The translations under genes and the position numbers were made by a program. From positions 1-64,000 of the forward strand of contig VGTG01000006.1 in the NCBI GenBank assembly GCA_016874795.1: a stretch of DNA of 64,000 bases, read 5' to 3'. This document shows, one piece after another, positions 9,179 to 18,453 of this stretch. The DNA is from Deltaproteobacteria bacterium (GTDB taxonomy: Bacteria > Desulfobacterota > Binatia > UBA12015). Within the stretch, counting starts at the first letter, position 1. Each line of letters opens with the position of its first letter. Below the pieces are notes generated by a model, which was not told where the DNA came from, made no database searches, and was given only the letters and a program-made list of their open reading frames with translations.

Positions 9179-9622
9179 TCACTCCGCCGGCGCGACGAGG
9201 AAGAGGGGCGAGCCGTACTCGACCGGGGAGCCGTTCTCGGCCGGGATCGCGACGATGCGGCCGGCGACCTCGGCGACGATCTCGTTCATCATCTTCATCG
9301 CCTCGATGATGCAGAGCACCTGGCCGATCTCGACGACGTCGCCCTCGCTCACGAACGGCGCCGCGCCCGGAGTCGCGGAGCGGTAGAACGTGCCGACGAT
9401 CGGTGAGGTCACCGTGACCGTCGGCGCACCGCCCGAAGGCAAGGCGCCGCCCGCTTCGAAGCCGGCACCGTCCTCGAGCGTGCCGCGCCTCGACGGCGCG
9501 CCTCCTTCCGCGGCGCGGCCGCGGACGAGCCTCACCTTGCCCGCTTCGTCCTCGATCTCGAGCTCGACGAGGCCCTTCTCCTCCATCAGCTCGGCGAGCC
9601 GTCTCAGGCGCTCGAGATCCAC
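9179..9622 (-). CDS. accB: Biotin carboxyl carrier protein of acetyl-CoA carboxylase
   Basis: A 147-residue AccB. It starts with GTG at 9622, 14 nt after the aroQ stop. Residues 1-35 are the N-terminal helix and charged strand typical of AccB ([20 protein letters not shown]), 36-70 a Gly/Ala/Pro linker, and 71-147 the biotinyl domain with the EAMKMMNE motif; Lys110 is the biotinylation site. It carries CO2 between biotin carboxylase and carboxyltransferase in fatty-acid synthesis. The aroQ-accB order is common, but accC, which normally follows, is absent: a GST gene follows instead, so biotin carboxylase must be encoded elsewhere. Confidence 0.93.
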   Translation of the reverse strand: MDLERLRRLAELMEEKGLVELEIEDEAGKVRLVRGRAAEGGAPSRRGTLEDGAGFEAGGALPSGGAPTVTVTSPIVGTFYRSATPGAAPFVSEGDVVEIGQVLCIIEAMKMMNEIVAEVAGRIVAIPAENGSPVEYGSPLFLVAPAE

Positions 9623-9636
9623 CTCGGTCGCCCGGC

Positions 9637-10155
9637 CTACCGCCGCGTTCCTATCGCCAGCTCCACGGCCGCGCGCAGGCCGAGTCGGTAGCTCTCCGCG
9701 CCGAAGCCCGAGATCTGCCCCGCCGCGATCGGCGCGATCAACGAGCGGTGCCGGAACTCCTCGCGCGCGTACAGGTTCGAGAGATGGACCTCGACGACCG
9801 GGCCATCCGCGGCGGCGAGCGCGTCGCGAAGCGACACGCTCGTGTGCGTGAGCCCACCCGCGTTCACGACGTACGCCGCGGCAGAGCCGCGCGCCGCCTG
9901 GATGCGGTCGATCAGCGCGCCCTCGTGATTCGACTGAAAGCTCTCGACCTCGACACCGAGCTCGGTTGCGAGCGCCACGAGGCTCTCGTCGATCTCCGCG
10001 AGCGTCGTCCGTCCGTAGATCCGCGGCTCGCGCACCCCGAGGAAGTTCAGATTCGGCCCGTGCAGGACGAGCACGCGGAGCGGCCCTCGCGCCGCGCGCC
10101 GCGCGCTCGCTCCGCGCCCCTTGGCAGCGGCTCGCGTCGTACGCTTCTTCTTCAT
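9637..10155 (-). CDS. aroQ: Type II 3-dehydroquinate dehydratase
   Basis: A 172-residue AroQ catalysing trans-dehydration of 3-dehydroquinate in the shikimate pathway. ATG 10155 has a GGAGGAG ribosome site 2 nt upstream of the spacer. Residues 1-25 are an Arg/Lys/Ala tail not usual for the family; the enzyme proper begins at [14 protein letters not shown]. The catalytic Tyr is in RIYGR (about 47), followed by FQSNHEG (76-78), NAGGLTH (98-104) and EVHLSN with the catalytic His near 124. The family forms dodecamers in the cytoplasm. It is the first gene of an aroQ-accB unit. Two further shikimate genes (aroK, aroB) lie 4 kb away in the pilus operon. Confidence 0.93.
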   Translation of the reverse strand: MKKKRTTRAAAKGRGASARRAARGPLRVLVLHGPNLNFLGVREPRIYGRTTLAEIDESLVALATELGVEVESFQSNHEGALIDRIQAARGSAAAYVVNAGGLTHTSVSLRDALAAADGPVVEVHLSNLYAREEFRHRSLIAPIAAGQISGFGAESYRLGLRAAVELAIGTRR

Positions 10156-10273
10156 CGCTCCTCCGCCCGAGTCTGCCGGTCGCTAGCCCGCTTCGGACGA
10201 AACGTCAATCGAATCTCGCGCCGCTCGCCGACGCCACGAACCACGCAACTTTCTTGCCCCAGTGGGAGCGATG

Positions 10274-10288
10274 TTCTAGCCTCGCTGC
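10274..10288 (+). promoter_or_regulatory. Possible promoter of a leaderless or near-leaderless transcript
   Basis: TTCTTG at 10251 and TTCTAG at 10274 are separated by 17 bp. TTCTAG lies only 9 nt before the ATG at 10289, and no Shine-Dalgarno sequence is present. The stretch CTAGCCTCGC before the ATG also precedes the SD-less gene at 61019. Placement as a -10 element is inferred. Confidence 0.35.
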
Positions 10289-10720
10289 ATGTCCCGATTG
10301 CGCCTCGTTCTCGTCGTCAAGGGCACGTTCACGCTCGTGGTGCTCGCGCTGCCGCTCCTCTTCATGCCGCTCGAGGGCATCCAGCTGATCGGCTTCCCGG
10401 AGTACGACGAGCCGGCGTCGTTCTTCATTCGCTTGCTCGGCGCGACGCTCGTGCCTCTCGCGACGTTCCAGCTCTGGACGGCGATCGACGTGGGACACCG
10501 AAAGGGCGGCATCTTCGCGACGCTCGTGGAGTGCGTGATGACGCTGCTCGTCCTCTGGCACTTCGTCTGGTACGGCGGCATGGCCACCTGGCCGATCCGC
10601 GGCAAGCTCGTCGCGATCGGCTTCGGGATGCTGCAGGCGGGCTTCGCCGCGGCCATCCTCGTCACGGGCTGGGAAGCGCTCCTCGGGCGCGGCGAATCGC
10701 GCTCGCCAGACGCCGCCTGA
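10289..10720 (+). CDS. Small four-helix membrane protein, unknown function
   Basis: A 143-residue inner-membrane protein with about four hydrophobic helices: 5-27 (with LVVLALPLLFMPL), 44-65 (FFIRLLGATLVPLATFQLW), 78-95 (VECVMTLLVLWHFVWY) and 105-128. Charged residues flank each helix. I do not recognise a family motif. It is a single gene between divergent aroQ and the convergent Ig-repeat lipoprotein. There is no ribosome-binding site before ATG 10289, but a -10-like TTCTAG lies 9 nt upstream, which suggests leaderless translation. Confidence 0.7.
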   Translation: MSRLRLVLVVKGTFTLVVLALPLLFMPLEGIQLIGFPEYDEPASFFIRLLGATLVPLATFQLWTAIDVGHRKGGIFATLVECVMTLLVLWHFVWYGGMATWPIRGKLVAIGFGMLQAGFAAAILVTGWEALLGRGESRSPDAA

Positions 10721-10764
10721 TCTCCGCCCGCGCGGAACGACGCGGAACGGCGCTGGGCGAAGCA

Positions 10765-10799
10765 GGCGCCGCCTGCAGAACGAATCTGCAGACGGCGCC
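10765..10799. terminator. Hairpin between convergent genes
   Basis: The arms GGCGCCG and CTGCAGA pair with TCTGCAG and CGGCGCC around a 5-nt loop, with one C-A mismatch, giving 14 base pairs. It sits 44 nt after the membrane-protein stop and 8 nt before the lipoprotein stop on the other strand. It could terminate both transcripts, but no T-run follows on either side. Confidence 0.5.
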
Positions 10800-10807
10800 A
10801 CTCCGGT

Positions 10808-13237
10808 CTACGGGACGACGACCGTGATCGAGCGCGTGTTCGGCGTCCCCGCGTTGTCGGTGATCAGGATCTGGCCGTTCGTCGGAATGCCCGGGGCGTT
10901 GTACGTGAACGTCCCCGGCGCCGGCAGCGGGCTGCCGCCGATGACGCCGATGAGCCCGCCCGTGAGCATGATCGTGTACGGCGGAACGCCGCCGCCGGTG
11001 ATCGTGATCGGCTGCGAGCCGTTCAGCGGAACGTTGATCGGGCCCGGCTCGTCGACCTGGATGGCGGAGCCGGCCGTGTTCGTCACCATCGCACTGTCGA
11101 CCTGGCCGTTCGAGTCGCTGACGACGATCGTGAAGGAGCCCGGCGCGGTCGCCGTGTAGTTGAAGGCCCCGCCCGAGTCCGGAACGGTCGTCGGCGTCGC
11201 CGTGCCGCCGCTCGGGACGACGGTGTACGGAGGCACGCCGCCGCTGATCACGAACGCCTGCGACTGCCCGACGTTCAGGTTCGCCGCGGCCGGCAGGATC
11301 GAGGGTGGACCCGGCGTCGGCGTGGGATTCGGCGGAGGCGCCGGCGTCGGCGTCGGCGCGGCCGGCGGGGCCGGCAGCCGGAACGCCGTGTTCGTCGTGA
11401 TGTTCGTCCCCGCGACGGTCGCACGGACGCTCGCGAGCTGACCCGCGAGATCCGCGTCGAAGGTGAAGCACGTCGTCGCGGTGCCGGGCTGCGGCGAGAT
11501 CGTCAGCAGCGTCCCCTGATCCCGGCACTCGGCGCGATACTGGGAAACGTCGCACGGAGCCGCCGAGTTGGTGAAGCTCGGGCTCACGACCTCCGCGCGC
11601 GCGACCGGCGTGGCCGGGCCCCAGTTCACCTGGACTCCCGTCGCGACGGGGTTGTTGTTCTCGTCGCTGACGAGCGCCGTGATGATTGCCGTCAGCGTTC
11701 CGTCCTGGTTCAGCTGGCAAGCATCCTGCCGCAGCACCGCCGCGGAGATGTGATCCGGATCGCCGGCGGGCCCCGTGGTCTGCGAGGTGATGCCGACCTG
11801 TCCGTCGCCGCTGATGCCGTTATCGGTCTCCGCCGTGATGATGATGAACTGCGGCGGCGTTCCCGCGGGAACGGTCAGCGTCGTCGAGACCTGTCCGTTG
11901 GAGTCGCTGATCCCGGTCAGGATCGAGAGCGACGGGATCTCCGGCGTCGGCGTGCCGACCTGTCCCGGCAGCGTCCACACGACCGGCACTCCCGCGATCG
12001 GGTTGAAGTTCTGATCGAGGACCGTCGCGGTGATCAGCGACGTGCCGCCGTCCGGTCCGTTCAGCGTCGGCGGCGAAGCGCCCACGAGCACGCGGGCCGC
12101 TTCGAGCGATGCCGTGGGCACCGGCGTCGGACCGCCGCCGCCCGTCGGGCTCGGCAGCGGATCGATGTTGACGGTCGCCGTCACGACCTGGCCGCTCTGG
12201 TCGTTGCAGAGGATGTTGAAGGTCGCCGAGAGCGGAACCTCGCTCGCCGTGAAGGTGAACGTGCCACCGCGCTCGTTGACGACCATCGGCGAGATCGTCC
12301 CGCCGCTCGCCGAGCAGGTGTACGGCGGAACGCCGCCGGAGAGCGCGAAGACCTGGCTCGCCCCGACGAGGAGAGTCGCCGTCGTCGGCGTGATCTCGAG
12401 CTCGGTGAACTCGACCGTGACCGAGGCCGTCGCGGAGTGGCCTTCGGAGTCGAGGATCGTGAAGGTGTGCGTACCCGCGACCTTGCCGCTCAGCGTGTAG
12501 AGGATCGTCGCCGGGAAGGTGCCGTCGAAGAGCTGCTCGGCCGTGCCGACGCCGCTGTCGGGGTTCTGCAGCACGTACGGCTCGTCGACGCTGCCCGGAT
12601 CCTGGTCCGTGAAGGGCACGCCGCCGAGGATCGCGAACTCGAGAGTCGTCCCGGGCGAAGGATCGGTGACCATGATCTCGCTCGGGATGACGACGACGAT
12701 GTCGTCTTCCGTCGGGACGAAGCCGACGTCGAAGACTTGCACGAACATCAGCGCCGACAATCCCATGTTCCGGGCCGTCTGCGCCGTGATCGCCATGCGG
12801 CCGGGCGTCGACGGAGCTTGAAGCGTCGTCACCGCGACGCCGTTCCCGTCGGTGAAGGCGATGCCCGCCGGGAAGCCGAGCTGGCGGAAGATGTCGAACG
12901 CGAAATCGTCGGGCAGCGGCGGGATGAAGTTCGCGTCGGGGAACTGCGCCTGGAAAAGGATCGGGATGCCGGCGAGCGGACGGCCCGCAGGATCGAGGGC
13001 CTGCGCGAAAACGTCGATCCGATCCGCACGGTTCGCGTCGATGCTCTCGCGCGAAACGCCGATGATCATCGACCCCGCGTTGCTCGTCGTGCCGACGGGG
13101 TTGAGCACGAACTGCTGCGTCGGCGGCGTCGGCGACGAGTTGGTGCTGTTCGTCCCACCGCCGCAGCTCCAAAGACCGAAGGCACCGCTCAGCATCGCGA
13201 GCGCCACCACCCCACTCCACCCCACATGCCTCTTCAT
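10808..13237 (-). CDS. Large Ig-like-repeat lipoprotein (adhesin-like)
   Basis: A 809-residue surface lipoprotein. Start ATG 13237 is preferred over the upstream codon at 13261 because GGGGAGGA lies just upstream and the signal peptide then ends in a lipobox, FGLWSC, at about residue 24. A Thr/Ser/Pro-rich linker follows. The body consists of bacterial Ig-like modules: several Big1-like segments (for example VPVVWTLPGQVG, GVQVNWGPATPV) and at least three domains opening with GGVPPYT near residues 318, 655 and 740. A Pro-Thr spacer of PTPTP type lies near 640. Such proteins usually act in adhesion or matrix binding. It is downstream of a second lipoprotein and the pil/aro operon on the same strand. 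Confidence 0.82.
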   Translation of the reverse strand: MKRHVGWSGVVALAMLSGAFGLWSCGGGTNSTNSSPTPPTQQFVLNPVGTTSNAGSMIIGVSRESIDANRADRIDVFAQALDPAGRPLAGIPILFQAQFPDANFIPPLPDDFAFDIFRQLGFPAGIAFTDGNGVAVTTLQAPSTPGRMAITAQTARNMGLSALMFVQVFDVGFVPTEDDIVVVIPSEIMVTDPSPGTTLEFAILGGVPFTDQDPGSVDEPYVLQNPDSGVGTAEQLFDGTFPATILYTLSGKVAGTHTFTILDSEGHSATASVTVEFTELEITPTTATLLVGASQVFALSGGVPPYTCSASGGTISPMVVNERGGTFTFTASEVPLSATFNILCNDQSGQVVTATVNIDPLPSPTGGGGPTPVPTASLEAARVLVGASPPTLNGPDGGTSLITATVLDQNFNPIAGVPVVWTLPGQVGTPTPEIPSLSILTGISDSNGQVSTTLTVPAGTPPQFIIITAETDNGISGDGQVGITSQTTGPAGDPDHISAAVLRQDACQLNQDGTLTAIITALVSDENNNPVATGVQVNWGPATPVARAEVVSPSFTNSAAPCDVSQYRAECRDQGTLLTISPQPGTATTCFTFDADLAGQLASVRATVAGTNITTNTAFRLPAPPAAPTPTPAPPPNPTPTPGPPSILPAAANLNVGQSQAFVISGGVPPYTVVPSGGTATPTTVPDSGGAFNYTATAPGSFTIVVSDSNGQVDSAMVTNTAGSAIQVDEPGPINVPLNGSQPITITGGGVPPYTIMLTGGLIGVIGGSPLPAPGTFTYNAPGIPTNGQILITDNAGTPNTRSITVVVP

Positions 13238-13287
13238 GGACTTCCTCCCCGGCCTCTCCACCGCTCAGCTTCCCGCGGTCTTCCGGG

Positions 13288-13923
13288 TCACAGGATCGTC
13301 AACGTGTAGCCGACCGTGTTCGAAGCGTAGCGAATGCCGGTGTCGGACTGGCTGTTGGCGTAGATGTAGACGTTCATCGTGAACGGCCTCGCGGGAAGTC
13401 GGTTCACGTTCTGGTTCAAGAACTCGACCATCGTGCGCGGTACGATCTGGCCGACCATCGGAATGTAGACGAGGTTCACCTGCCCGCTCGGCGCCTCGAG
13501 ATCGGACGTCGGCGGCAGGATCGTCTGTCCGGTTCGCATCGAGTGGTCGTCGATCGGGATTCCCGCGCCCGGGATCTCGTACTCGAGCACGATCTCCGTC
13601 ACGTTGATCGACTGCGTCGACAGGTTGTTCTGCAGCGCCAGGTAGCCGCCGCAGGGATCGGCGAACGCGTCGTTCCGATCCGGGAAGTCCTCGATCGTCG
13701 TGATGTCGATCGTGTACGACGTGTCGACGATCGCGCTCTCCACCGTCGGCTCCGTGCAGCGGATCTCCGCCTCGTCGATCGACTCGAGGCCGCGGAACAT
13801 GCCCGTCGCGCGGAAGACGATGCCCTGATCGTTGCTCCCGTCCGGACCGCCCGACCCACAACCGAGCCCGAGCGCGCCGATCACGGCCGCACCGAGCAAC
13901 CCACTCCACGTCCACCCACGCAT
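13288..13923 (-). CDS. Lipoprotein of unknown function
   Basis: A 211-residue lipoprotein. ATG 13923 has GGGGAGGGG upstream; the alternative start at 13950 would bury the signal. The signal peptide MRGWTWSGLLGAAVIGALGLGC ends in the lipobox LGLGC. The mature part has repeated beta-strand patterns and paired cysteines (EIRCTEP, DPCGGYLAL) but no family motif that I recognise. Its N-terminus resembles that of the next gene downstream (both have W-S-G after a basic residue), and the two are 50 nt apart, so they are likely co-transcribed partners. It begins 40 nt after the aroB stop. Confidence 0.75.
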   Translation of the reverse strand: MRGWTWSGLLGAAVIGALGLGCGSGGPDGSNDQGIVFRATGMFRGLESIDEAEIRCTEPTVESAIVDTSYTIDITTIEDFPDRNDAFADPCGGYLALQNNLSTQSINVTEIVLEYEIPGAGIPIDDHSMRTGQTILPPTSDLEAPSGQVNLVYIPMVGQIVPRTMVEFLNQNVNRLPARPFTMNVYIYANSQSDTGIRYASNTVGYTLTIL

Positions 13924-13963
13924 CGAAACCCCTCCCCACCGCGGCGCCACGCGCCGGAGGCCA

Positions 13964-15052
13964 CTAATCGCTGCGAAGCGCTTCTTCGATCTCCGTCGTC
14001 GAGAGCAGCTCGAAGCGTGTCCGGCCGAGCTCCTCGACTTCCACGAACTTCACGCGGCTCTCGTCTCGCTTCTTGTCCGTCTCGACGGCGCGCGCGAGCT
14101 CGCCCGAGTCGAGCTCGGCCGGAATGCCGACCGGAAGCCCGAACCGCTCGAGGAGCCGCGCCACGCGCTTCTCCGACTCGGGCGCGAACCCCGACCGCAG
14201 CCGGGAGACGCGCGAGGCGAAGACCATCCCGATCGAGACGGCCTCGCCGTGCAGAAAGCGCCGATACTCCGTGACCGCCTCGATCGCGTGGCCGAGCGTG
14301 TGACCGAAGTTGAGGATCGCGCGACGGTCGCTTTCCTTCTCGTCCTCCATCACGACCTGCGCTTTCAAAGCGGCGCAGCGGTGCACGACGTCGGCGAGGA
14401 CCGTCCGGTCGTGCGCGTTCAGGGCGTCGGCGTTCTTCTCGAGGAGCGCGAACAGGTCCGGCGAGAGGATCACCGCGTACTTCACGACCTCGGCCATGCC
14501 GGCGCGGAGCTCGCGCGGCGGCAGCGAGGCGAGCGTCTCGACGTCCGCGAGGACGAAGCGCGGCTGGTGGAACGCGCCGACGAGGTTCTTTCCCGACTTC
14601 AGGTTGACGCCGGTCTTCCCGCCGATCGACGAGTCGACCTGCGCGAGGAGCGTCGTCGGGACCTGCACGACGTCGATGCCGCGCAGGAACGTCGCGGCCG
14701 CGAAGCCCGTCAGATCGCCGATCACGCCGCCGCCGACGGCGACGAGCGCCGACTTCCGCTCGATGCGCGCGGCGGCGAGCGCCTCGTGCACGCGCTCGAG
14801 CTGGGTCAGGCTCTTGTGCTCCTCGCCCGAAGGGACGACGACGCGCGTGTGCGAAAAGCCCGCGCTCGTGAGCGAGGACCGCACCTTCTCGCCGTAGAGG
14901 CCGTCGACGATCGGATCCGTGATGACCGCGATCTTCCGGCTCTTGAGGAGCGGCGCGAGGTGCTCCCCGAGCTTCCCGAGCGAGCCGGCGCCGACGCGGA
15001 TCTCGTACGAGCGATCGGCGAGCGACACGACGATCGGGTCGAGCTCGCTCAC
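13964..15052 (-). CDS. aroB: 3-dehydroquinate synthase
   Basis: A 362-residue AroB converting DAHP to 3-dehydroquinate with NAD and a divalent metal. GTG 15052 is the start because it overlaps the aroK stop as GTGA and places VSELDPIVVSLADRSYEIRVG at the N-terminus; the longer open frame to 15400 is aroK shadow. Visible motifs are SGEEHKSL (about 75), GGGVIGDLTGFAAATFLRG (nucleotide site, about 105), VPTTLLAQVDSSIGGKTGVN, and the metal histidine of FNFGHTLGHAIE-type LNFGHTLGHAIE. Length is normal. It is the last enzyme gene of the pilMNOPQ-aroK-aroB unit. Confidence 0.95.
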   Translation of the reverse strand: MSELDPIVVSLADRSYEIRVGAGSLGKLGEHLAPLLKSRKIAVITDPIVDGLYGEKVRSSLTSAGFSHTRVVVPSGEEHKSLTQLERVHEALAAARIERKSALVAVGGGVIGDLTGFAAATFLRGIDVVQVPTTLLAQVDSSIGGKTGVNLKSGKNLVGAFHQPRFVLADVETLASLPPRELRAGMAEVVKYAVILSPDLFALLEKNADALNAHDRTVLADVVHRCAALKAQVVMEDEKESDRRAILNFGHTLGHAIEAVTEYRRFLHGEAVSIGMVFASRVSRLRSGFAPESEKRVARLLERFGLPVGIPAELDSGELARAVETDKKRDESRVKFVEVEELGRTRFELLSTTEIEEALRSD

Positions 15053-15597
15053 GCGGAGGCTCCTCCCGCGCCGCGTCCCGCCGCGGTCCGCGCGCTCTCG
15101 ATCTCGATCTCGATCCGCTCGACGACCTGGTCCGGCGAGAGATCGGACGTGTCGATCTTCCGCGCGATCCGCTGATAGGCGGGCGCACGCTGCGCGAGCA
15201 GGTCCCGGATGCGCGCGATCAAGTCCGGATGGCCGCGCAGCAGAGGACGCGTCTCGACGGAGTCGCCGACGCGCTTGGCGATCGCGTCCGGGCGCGCGAC
15301 CAGGCAGAGGAGGAGCCCCGCCTTCTCGAAGGCGACGCGATTGTCGTCGTCGAGCACGGTCCCGCCCCCCGCGGCGATCACGGCGTCGCTTCCGCGGCAC
15401 ACCTCGCGGACGGCCTCCTTCTCGAGCGCGCGGAAGCGCACCTCGCCGTCCCGCGCGAAGATCTCGGCTACGGACATGCCGGCGCGCTCCTCGATCCAGG
15501 CATCGAGATCGATGAACGGGAGCCCACGGCGCGCCGCAAGGCGGCGCCCGACGGCGCTCTTTCCCGTTCCCATGAAGCCGGCCAGCACGATCCGCAT
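15049..15597 (-). CDS. aroK: Shikimate kinase
   Basis: A 182-residue P-loop kinase that phosphorylates shikimate at O3. ATG 15597 has GAAGGAG upstream and follows the pilQ stop by only 10 nt. Walker A is GFMGTGKS (7-14), shikimate contacts are in DLDAWIEE (about 32-39), the conserved RFRALE is near 55, GGGTV at about 76-80, and the lid RPLLRG near 118. The C-terminal GRGAGGASA is a short Ala/Gly tail. Linkage of aroK and aroB to pilQ is also known in other proteobacteria, so this is a conserved arrangement rather than a chance one. Confidence 0.95.
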   Translation of the reverse strand: MRIVLAGFMGTGKSAVGRRLAARRGLPFIDLDAWIEERAGMSVAEIFARDGEVRFRALEKEAVREVCRGSDAVIAAGGGTVLDDDNRVAFEKAGLLLCLVARPDAIAKRVGDSVETRPLLRGHPDLIARIRDLLAQRAPAYQRIARKIDTSDLSPDQVVERIEIEIESARTAAGRGAGGASA

Positions 15598-15607
15598 CGC
15601 TCCTTCA

Positions 15608-17986
15608 TCATCCGGGGATCGAGGTCATTGGGGAAGGCGGCTGCTGCGAGGGCTCGGTCGGCGGGGTGAGAACCTCGTAGGCGCTCTTGTCCCGCTCCTT
15701 CCACAGATCCGCGGCGCTCGGCAGCCGGGTCGGCTCGACCGTCCGCCAGATCACCCGCGGAGTGATGAACACGAGGAGCTCCTGTCGACGGTCCTCCACC
15801 GACTGGTTCTTGAAGAGCCAGCCGAAGACGGGGACCGTCCGGAACCAGGGGACTCCGGCCTCCGAGGTGTTCGCCTGCTGCCGGTACACGCCGCCGATGA
15901 CCACCGTCTCGCCGTCGCGGACGAGGACCTGCGAGGTCGCTTGGCGGCTGATCTCGTTCGGGATCTCGTCGGTCTCGGCGGTGCTGGGCACGCTCGACTT
16001 CACGAACATCTGCAGCAGGATGTAGCCGTCGTTGGACACCTGCGGCGTGACCCGCAGGATGATGCCGGTGTCGATCGCCTGCGTCGCCACGGTGTTCGCG
16101 CCGGCGACGCCGCCCGCACCCGTGTTGATGACCGTGCCGGTCGACGGGAGGCGGACGCGCAGGATCTCGAGGCTCTGGATCTGCGCCTCGGCGTTGTTCA
16201 GCGTGATGACCTTCGGGCGCGAGATGACCTTGCCCTTGCCGGCGTTCTCGATCGCCGTGATCTGGGCGTCGATCTGCGTGCTGCCGTCGAGCGAGCCGAG
16301 GAGGAGACCGAGCGTGCTGCCGGCGCCCGCCGTCACGCCCTTCGCCGGGAAATCGACGAGGATCGGGGCGCCCGTGGCTTCTTCGCCGCCCTCGCCGTCC
16401 ACGACGTCGCGCGGACCGCCGCCGCCGATGCCGATCCGGCCCGGGAAGTTCTTGCCGGTCGGATTCCCCGTCTCGGGGCTCGCTATGTAGCTCGCGCCCC
16501 AGCGCACGCCGAGGTCGCGGGCCATGTCGGTGTCGGCTTCGAAGATGAGGCCCTGGATCGCGACCTGCGGGGTCTGCACGTCGAGGCGCCGCACGAGCTC
16601 GCGCGCATTGAAGATGCCGTCGGAGATGTCGCGCACGATCAGAGTGTTCGTCGCGTCGTTGACCATGACCGTGCCGCGGCTCGAGAGAAGCCCGATCCGC
16701 TGTCCGGCGTCCTCACCGGCGACCGCCTCGACCGCATTCACGTTCGCGTTCGAAGTGGTCGATCCACCGTTCAAGAGGAGAGCGAGGTCGCGAGCTTTGA
16801 CGTAGTTGATCTTGAGATAGGCCGTCTGGAGGGGCTCGAGCTGCTGGCCCGCCTGGCGGGCGGCGAGACGCGCGCGGCGCTCTTCCTCGAGCCGCTTCGA
16901 GGTCGAGATCGTGATGACGTCGTCGTACTCGACCATCTCGAGACCGGTCGACTTCAAGAGGATGTCGAGCGCCTGGTCCCAGGGAACGTCGTAGAGGACG
17001 ATCGTGACGCGGCCGGTGACGTCGTCCGTCGCGACGATGTTTCGGTGCGCGACGTCCGCGATGATGCGGAGCACGTTCAGGATGTCCGCGTCCTTGAACT
17101 CGAGCGAGATCCGGCGGCCGTTGTAGGTCTTCCGCGTCGGCGAATCGACGAGGTCCGGGAGGCGCTCCTCCGGTCCTGCGTGCGCGACCGGCGCCGCTCC
17201 GACCTGCACACCCGGCGGGATCGCCGGATCTGTCATCGGATCGGGCTCCGCACGCGCCGGAGGCGGAGGCAGAGGCTTCCTCGCGGCCGCCTGCTCGATC
17301 GGCGGAAGCGAATCCGCTTGCAAAGCCGCATCCAGCCCGGCCGTCGAGCCTTCGAGCGCGAGCGCCGCATGCGCGTGCGCTCCCGGCGGGACGTCGTAGG
17401 ATTGCCACACCTGGCTCACCGTCGCGCCGCTCGGATTCTCTCCGAGGCCGACGACGACCGCGCTTTCCTTCACCGAGACGTCGCAGGTGCCGGCCATCGC
17501 GGCCGACGCCTCGACGACGAGGCGAAGTCGATCCGGGTACTGTCCGACGCGCACCCGCGGCGCCAGGGGATCAGCCGTCTTGACGGTGCTCGGTCCGAAG
17601 TTCTTGGCGGTCGCACCGTTCACGTCGACCACGCAGCGCGTCGGCGCCTTCAGCTCCTGGGACGTCCACTTGTCCGGCGAGCGCGACAGCTGCACGACCA
17701 TGCGCGTGCCGTCCATGTCGCCGGTGCGCGACACCTCGAGCACGCGTAGCGTCGCCTCTTCGGTGAAGCTCCCCGCGTCGAGAGCGTCGGCGACGTCGCC
17801 GGTCGCTTCGTCGGCTGCGCCCGCGCCGGCCGGCCCGTCGGTCTGGCCTTCGGCCTCGACCACTCCGTCGCCGCTGATGTGCGTCTCGTAGTCGCGGCCG
17901 ACGATCTCCGGCTTGGGCCGCTGCCCCGCGCAGCTCAGAAGCAAGACGGCCAGGGACAGCCACAGCCCCGGACCGACACACGTCAC
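15608..17986 (-). CDS. pilQ: Type IV pilus secretin PilQ
   Basis: A 792-residue outer-membrane secretin forming the pore for the type IV pilus. GTG 17986 overlaps the pilP stop (GTGA). The N-terminus has a lipobox-like LAVLLLSC. An AMIN domain, which binds peptidoglycan, spans about 90-185 (VVVQLSRSPDKW, RLRLVVEAS). The STN/secretin-N region begins about 290 (ISLEFKDADILNVLRIIADVA, VPWDQALDILLKSTGLEM), an N1 domain follows, and the secretin domain covers about 480-770, with VISRPKVITLNNAEA, the VPxxG-like PSTGT and the C-terminal GWLFKNQSVEDRRQELLVFITPRV. All expected domains are present. Confidence 0.95.
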   Translation of the reverse strand: MTCVGPGLWLSLAVLLLSCAGQRPKPEIVGRDYETHISGDGVVEAEGQTDGPAGAGAADEATGDVADALDAGSFTEEATLRVLEVSRTGDMDGTRMVVQLSRSPDKWTSQELKAPTRCVVDVNGATAKNFGPSTVKTADPLAPRVRVGQYPDRLRLVVEASAAMAGTCDVSVKESAVVVGLGENPSGATVSQVWQSYDVPPGAHAHAALALEGSTAGLDAALQADSLPPIEQAAARKPLPPPPARAEPDPMTDPAIPPGVQVGAAPVAHAGPEERLPDLVDSPTRKTYNGRRISLEFKDADILNVLRIIADVAHRNIVATDDVTGRVTIVLYDVPWDQALDILLKSTGLEMVEYDDVITISTSKRLEEERRARLAARQAGQQLEPLQTAYLKINYVKARDLALLLNGGSTTSNANVNAVEAVAGEDAGQRIGLLSSRGTVMVNDATNTLIVRDISDGIFNARELVRRLDVQTPQVAIQGLIFEADTDMARDLGVRWGASYIASPETGNPTGKNFPGRIGIGGGGPRDVVDGEGGEEATGAPILVDFPAKGVTAGAGSTLGLLLGSLDGSTQIDAQITAIENAGKGKVISRPKVITLNNAEAQIQSLEILRVRLPSTGTVINTGAGGVAGANTVATQAIDTGIILRVTPQVSNDGYILLQMFVKSSVPSTAETDEIPNEISRQATSQVLVRDGETVVIGGVYRQQANTSEAGVPWFRTVPVFGWLFKNQSVEDRRQELLVFITPRVIWRTVEPTRLPSAADLWKERDKSAYEVLTPPTEPSQQPPSPMTSIPG

Positions 17987-18453
17987 TGAAGCGGCTCTTC
18001 TTCGTCGTCGGCGGGCAGCTCGAGTACGTGCTCGGTGCGGTGCTTCTCGCCAATCACGTCCGTTTGCCATTCCTCCACCACCACCTCCCGCGGTCGGATC
18101 TCCGTCACGACTCCACCGTTCGGCCCCACGGGCGTTCCGGGCGTCAGGATGAACCCGAGCCCAGCGCTGTCCTCGACCATCGCGCGCGGCGGCGCAAGCT
18201 GGAGCACCACGCCGACCAGCTTCAGCTGGCCGATCTCGTAGCGCTCGAGCGGCGTCAGCGGCTCGCGCTGCTCGGGACCTCCATCCCGTAGGAGCGACAG
18301 GGGGCGGAAAGGATCCCGCTTCCCCGCCGGGTCGTACGCGTATCCGTCGCGTCCCTCCCCCGCGTCCGACGACGGCCCCTCGACCGCCGCCAGGGCGACC
18401 TCGACCCCCAGCAGAAGCACCATAAATGCCAGGGAAATCGCGGCGCGCCTCAC
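17983..18453 (-). CDS. pilP: Type IV pilus inner-membrane lipoprotein-like PilP
   Basis: A 156-residue PilP. GTG 18453 overlaps the pilO stop (GTGA). Residues 1-23 form a signal peptide ending AALAAVEG region; no clear lipobox Cys is present, unlike many PilP proteins. The conserved segments GKRDPFRPL (about 44-52) and LERYEIGQLKLVGVV (about 68-82) lead into the beta-domain AMVEDSAGLGFILTPGTPVG with GGVVTEI. PilP bridges the PilNO pair in the inner membrane to the secretin PilQ across the periplasm. The C-terminus is Asp/Glu rich. Confidence 0.92.
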   Translation of the reverse strand: MRRAAISLAFMVLLLGVEVALAAVEGPSSDAGEGRDGYAYDPAGKRDPFRPLSLLRDGGPEQREPLTPLERYEIGQLKLVGVVLQLAPPRAMVEDSAGLGFILTPGTPVGPNGGVVTEIRPREVVVEEWQTDVIGEKHRTEHVLELPADDEEEPLQ

